Shown here: positions 60,442-64,000 of the stretch, in pieces
Position numbering within the stretch: position 1 is the first letter of the stretch
How the letters are laid out: the number at the start of each line of letters is the position of its first letter
Source: Thamnaconus septentrionalis
Lineage: Eukaryota; Chordata; Actinopteri; Tetraodontiformes; Monacanthidae
DNA length: 64,000 bases
Direction of reading: 5' to 3'
Assembly (NCBI GenBank): GCA_009823395.1
Contig: CM020515.1
Coordinates: forward strand, 6,839,489-6,903,488
Program-made: the position numbers and the translations under genes
Notes under the pieces: model-generated
Database searches by the model: none
What the model was told of the DNA's origin: nothing
What the model saw: the letters and a program-made list of their open reading frames with translations, nothing else

Positions 60442-61373
60442 CAGCAGTGCGTGCAGAAGACGGATGAGTGTGTGAATTCATCTGACTTCCTGAGTACCAG
60501 TCAGCTGGAAGCTTTTTGACTTGATTAAAGCCTTTGTGTGTGTCTGTGTGCGTCTGTGTGTGTGTGTGTGTGCGAGAGAGAGAGGTGTGTGTGCGTGCGC
60601 GAGAGAAACTGTAACACACAGAAGACATAGTGAAATTGTAAAGCATGGTTTCGCTTCTACATGGAGGCATGATTTTTACCGCAACATGGTGTGTGCGCAG
60701 CAAAAGTGTGTGTGGGTTTGTGTGTGTGTGTGTGTGTGTGTGCCCGCACGCATTACTAACCATATGCTGCTTGCCGGGAGAGACACGACTGCCTGGCACA
60801 AGAGAGGAAGATGCAGGCCACCTGGAACAGACACAGAGACAGAGACTGAGCAAAGTTGTGTTTTTCCAAGTCAAAATGGGAACTGCGATCAAAGTTGATT
60901 CAAAGTCGCTGTGACTCCTCAAAACACCTGTGATGACGTCATCAACATTGTTGTTTTTTTTTCTTACAGATATTTAGCTTTATGCTAATTGAATTGTATT
61001 GGCTTGTGTGGCCTCGACTTGTGTGATAAGCCTTATTGAAAACTAGGACTCCAAACAACAGGTTTGCACTGGCTTAATTCATCACAGCTGCTATCTGATG
61101 AGGACAGACAACAGAAAGATAACAGACAAAAATACCTCGTTCAAAAATTCAAACTTATGCATCAAGTGAACACGAATCACTTGGAGCCGCATTGCACAAT
61201 TCACCATCAAAGAAAGGAAACTCTGTGGGGTTATTTAGCCCTCTGTTTACAGTCTTCAGCAAAACTTGAGTTTTTGCTACCCGCCACATATGATGACTTG
61301 GGGAAGGGGACAAAAAAACACCAGGCTGGGGGTCGTGTCCAGATACCCCGGTGACAAGTATGAGTGGGGAGTC

Positions 61374-61391
61374 CTTTGTGACATCACAAAG
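61374..61391. repeat. 18-bp CRE-like near-palindrome, copy 2
   Basis: CTTTGTGACATCACAAAG is the exact reverse complement of the sequence at 13666-13683 in the hoxb3a intron. Confidence 0.5.
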
Positions 61392-61883
61392 GGCTGACTT
61401 CTGCACGTTTCAGTAGCACTTCTAAAAGAAAATCCGATCACTGGAAGAAGGGCTGCAGAGAAACCAGCCACGTTTTCCTCAACAGCCACTCTCGAATAAA
61501 CAACCTTCTCTGTCTGCACGCCGACCCGGATCCAAACACTTTGCCACCACATAGCACCTTACAAGTTTGGTCCACCCCCCCCACCATTACTCCCCTCCCC
61601 CACCCCCTTCCAAAACAGTGGTGGCCCGGTGAGTGAGGGAGACAGAGGAGAGAGAAAGGGAGGAGCCGATGTCCCCTCAGGTCTATTGCTGTGACTTCTC
61701 ATCAATAACCCTCATAGTGACACGTTGAGGGACACACACACACACATGTGTGTGTGTGTGTGATTGTGAGAGAGAAAGAGAGTGAGCAAACTGTTAAATG
61801 TGAAAGAGGTCTGCAGGGTTGGGATCATCTCTGCGTTGGCAGCTGGTCAGTCTGGATGCATCTGTCTTCTGGATGCATCTGTC

Positions 61884-61885
<2 letters not shown>

Positions 61886-61960
<75 letters not shown>
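61886..61960. repeat. (CA)n microsatellite
   Basis: About 37 CA units, preceded by a tandem duplication of CTGGATGCATCTGTCTT. Confidence 0.97.
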
Positions 61961-61962
<2 letters not shown>

Positions 61963-62141
61963 ATGCGTGCACACCTGGAGCGGACAGATGCACGTTGTCA
62001 AGAGCAAGTCACATCTGTTTGGCAGTCGGCGGCGTCTCATTCTCTCTCGGCGGGACAGATTTGTGAGAACAACTGAAGGAACAGAGACGCACGACGTGGA
62101 AGTGAGACTTGTGCAAGTGCGGATTTAGAGGGAGAGAGACA

Positions 62142-62174
<33 letters not shown>

Positions 62175-62250
62175 CGTTGCAGATAATTGGATGCCAATAG
62201 GGGAGAGAATCTCATTTGCAGTGAAGGTCTTTATAGCAGAGTTCCCATGT

Positions 62251-62251
<1 letters not shown>

Positions 62252-62346
<95 letters not shown>
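62252..62346. repeat. (CA)n microsatellite
   Basis: About 47 CA units, uninterrupted; a GT run of about 14 units precedes it at 62144-62172. Confidence 0.97.
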
Positions 62347-62349
<3 letters not shown>

Positions 62350-62914
62350 TAACCAGACAATTAAAGGAGAAAATGGAACAGCGAGTGCAGTGGGGGGAGG
62401 GAGGGAGGGAGGGAGAACGGCAAGTGTGGGTGAGAAGCAGGAGGACGTCAGATGTGATGCACCAGCAGAGATATGTAGGTTTGAGGCGAGACGAGAAGGA
62501 GAAACACAAAGCGGAAGACAAAGAAGAAGACAAGAGGCGGGTGCGGGTGTGCGTAGGGGAAGTGGTCAGAGGAAAGGGGGGGGGGGGGGGTGAGGCAGGA
62601 AGAAACGGGAAATGGGAAGGTGGAGGGACCAGGGAGTAGGAGGAGGAGGAAGAGGAGGAGGTCAGCGAGACGGAGGAGGGAGGCGTGCAGCGGCCAATCC
62701 TGCTGAGTAATCTAAAGTGACACTTCATTTAACTGGCGGGAGCCACTGAGTGGACGTCGCAGCTCACGAGCCGTACAGGAAGCTGGCTTTCAAAAGGAAG
62801 CAGAAAAAAACAAGCCATTGTTGCCTTTAGGAGCCGTGAAACTGAACAGCTGATCATCCGCATGCAAATCCTTCAGATTATCACAGTCTCTTAGCGACTA
62901 ATGACAACAACAAC

Positions 62915-62946
<32 letters not shown>

Positions 62947-63255
62947 TGTAATAACATAATATGTACATGCTGTAAACTATCAGCATAAATAAATACAGTA
63001 TAGCCAGTTGTGCCCAACGCAGCAGGAGGAGGAGTTAAAAATATAGCGGGTGTGGAGGGAGAGGAAGGAGGAGGAGGAGGAGGAGGGGAAGATGATCTCA
63101 TGTTAATACAATCACACACACAATTAACATTGAGTCTGAGAGGCCATTGACTCCGTGTGTGCGCGCATGTGTGTCTACCTGTGGATTGATATGTGGTCAA
63201 ATGAAAGGGGAAGGCTGAGGGATCGCGCTTGAATGGAGCTTAATTTACATGCTAA

Positions 63256-63258
<3 letters not shown>

Positions 63259-63321
<63 letters not shown>
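63259..63321. repeat. (GT)n microsatellite
   Basis: About 31 GT units, ending in a TCTGTGTGTGCG variant. Confidence 0.97.
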
Positions 63322-63323
<2 letters not shown>

Positions 63324-63860
63324 TGTGTGTGCGTTAATATCGCGGACGTTTATTTTAGCCCGGATCATTTGGCGAGATGAGCCGACCGACGCCGCCTCCC
63401 ATCACACATGACAGGTTTGTAGGGATTCAGGCTGAGAACATTTCTGGAGTTGGTGCCATTGTTTGATGGCCGCCGTCCTGCTCCAGCTGTCAAATCCACA
63501 GGCTTCTTTCTCCCACGTCAGCTGCTACTCAGGCTGGCCAGCTCAAATTCTCATAGCACTTTTTTTTTTTTTTTTTTTTTTTTTGCTCTTGGCTCAATAC
63601 AACAGCAAATGCAGAGTTACGTATTTGACATTCAACGTCAGTAACTGCTATTTTGTCTAATAACGCTCATAGTTCCTGACGGAATCAGTGAGGAAATCTT
63701 GCTTTTTCCGACCTCAGCAGTGCATTTGCAATCAGTCTCACACACAGCCAATCAGCTTCCTTTCCAGTTGTGACGCAAGCGGCAAGCAAGACCTGCACGC
63801 TACTTTACAACAAGGCCTTCATAAAGATAAAGAGGAAACGCAGGCCCCTTGAGCCTAGCT

Positions 63861-64000
63861 AAGGCATGGGCAAACTATGGCCTGGGGGCCAAATGCGGCC
63901 CATTAATCTTTTTGATCCAAACTTGAAGAAATTATTTTAATAGTGAGGAAGTAATATAATAGCTGTATTTCATGCATTTTTTCAGTGTTATTTCAACAAA
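63861..64000. mobile_element. hAT-type MITE, copy 3, cut by the window end
   Basis: AAGGCATGGGCAAACTATGG, then GGGGGCCAAATGCGGCCC and TGTATTTCATGCATTTTTTCAGTG, match the left part of copy 2 (58393 onward) in the same orientation. The far terminus is beyond the window. Confidence 0.75.

Larger units (their letters stand above)
58882..63860. other. Gene-free distal 3' flank, part 2
   Basis: No coding exon can be supported; long frames here run through CA/GT repeats. There is a MITE at 59459-59641, a CRE-like palindrome (61374-61391), large CA/GT microsatellites, a (TAA)n run (62913-62942) and an octamer ATGCAAAT at 62862-62869 within an enhancer-like stretch (62690-62900). Another block with TTACATGCTAATGC lies at 63244-63258. 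Confidence 0.45.

Noticed and set aside
46911..64000. Possible exons of the gene that flanks HoxBa on the 3' side (skap1 in vertebrates)
   Set aside because: No frame shows PH- or SH3-domain sequence or exon-like conservation that I can recognise.

Overview
The window is vertebrate, and by gene content a teleost fish. It holds the 3' (anterior) end of a HoxB cluster, with three two-exon Hox genes in order on the + strand: hoxb3a (10760-15764), hoxb2a (24440-27501) and hoxb1a (43080-45801). In each gene a single phase-1 intron separates the hexapeptide exon from the homeodomain exon. A retained Hox2 gene beside Hox3 and Hox1 fits the teleost HoxBa cluster; the 'a' assignment is inferred from family knowledge, not phylogeny. 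I cannot name the species.

Layout: 1-10632 is the interval upstream of hoxb3a (towards hoxb4a, which is not in the window). It holds two textbook retinoic-acid response elements (a DR2 at 6061 and a DR5 at 7452) and a GC-rich exon-like block ending in a strong splice donor (7217), which could pair with an acceptor at 10632 just upstream of the hoxb3a start codon. hoxb3a is followed by a long probable 3' UTR (to about 19.2 kb) carrying a hAT MITE and a 150-bp CA microsatellite. The hoxb3a-hoxb2a interval holds another hAT element and a candidate Hoxb2-type rhombomere-4 enhancer (Meis/Prep plus Hox/Pbx sites near 22.65 kb). The hoxb2a-hoxb1a interval (27.5-43 kb) has no gene; it has a TTAA-flanked MITE, two CTCF-like motifs (38.8 and 39.08 kb) and, just before hoxb1a, a clear equivalent of the Hoxb1 autoregulatory r4 enhancer (42299-42364) followed by a TATA box and a possible 5'-UTR intron. 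From 46.9 kb to the end there is no gene I can support. That stretch is rich in microsatellites and MITEs and has a perfect DR2 retinoic-acid element at 50503.

The three proteins are homeodomain transcription factors that pattern hindbrain segments and cranial neural crest. The visible cis-regulation (RAREs, Hox/Pbx, Sox/Oct and Meis sites) fits the known logic of retinoid induction followed by Hox/Pbx auto- and cross-regulation in rhombomere 4. I found no tRNA, rRNA, CRISPR, bacterial-type operon or new enzyme system. The most interesting material is regulatory: the RARE pair, the r4 enhancers next to unstable repeats, candidate 5' noncoding exons, and several transposon remnants inside a cluster type that usually excludes them.
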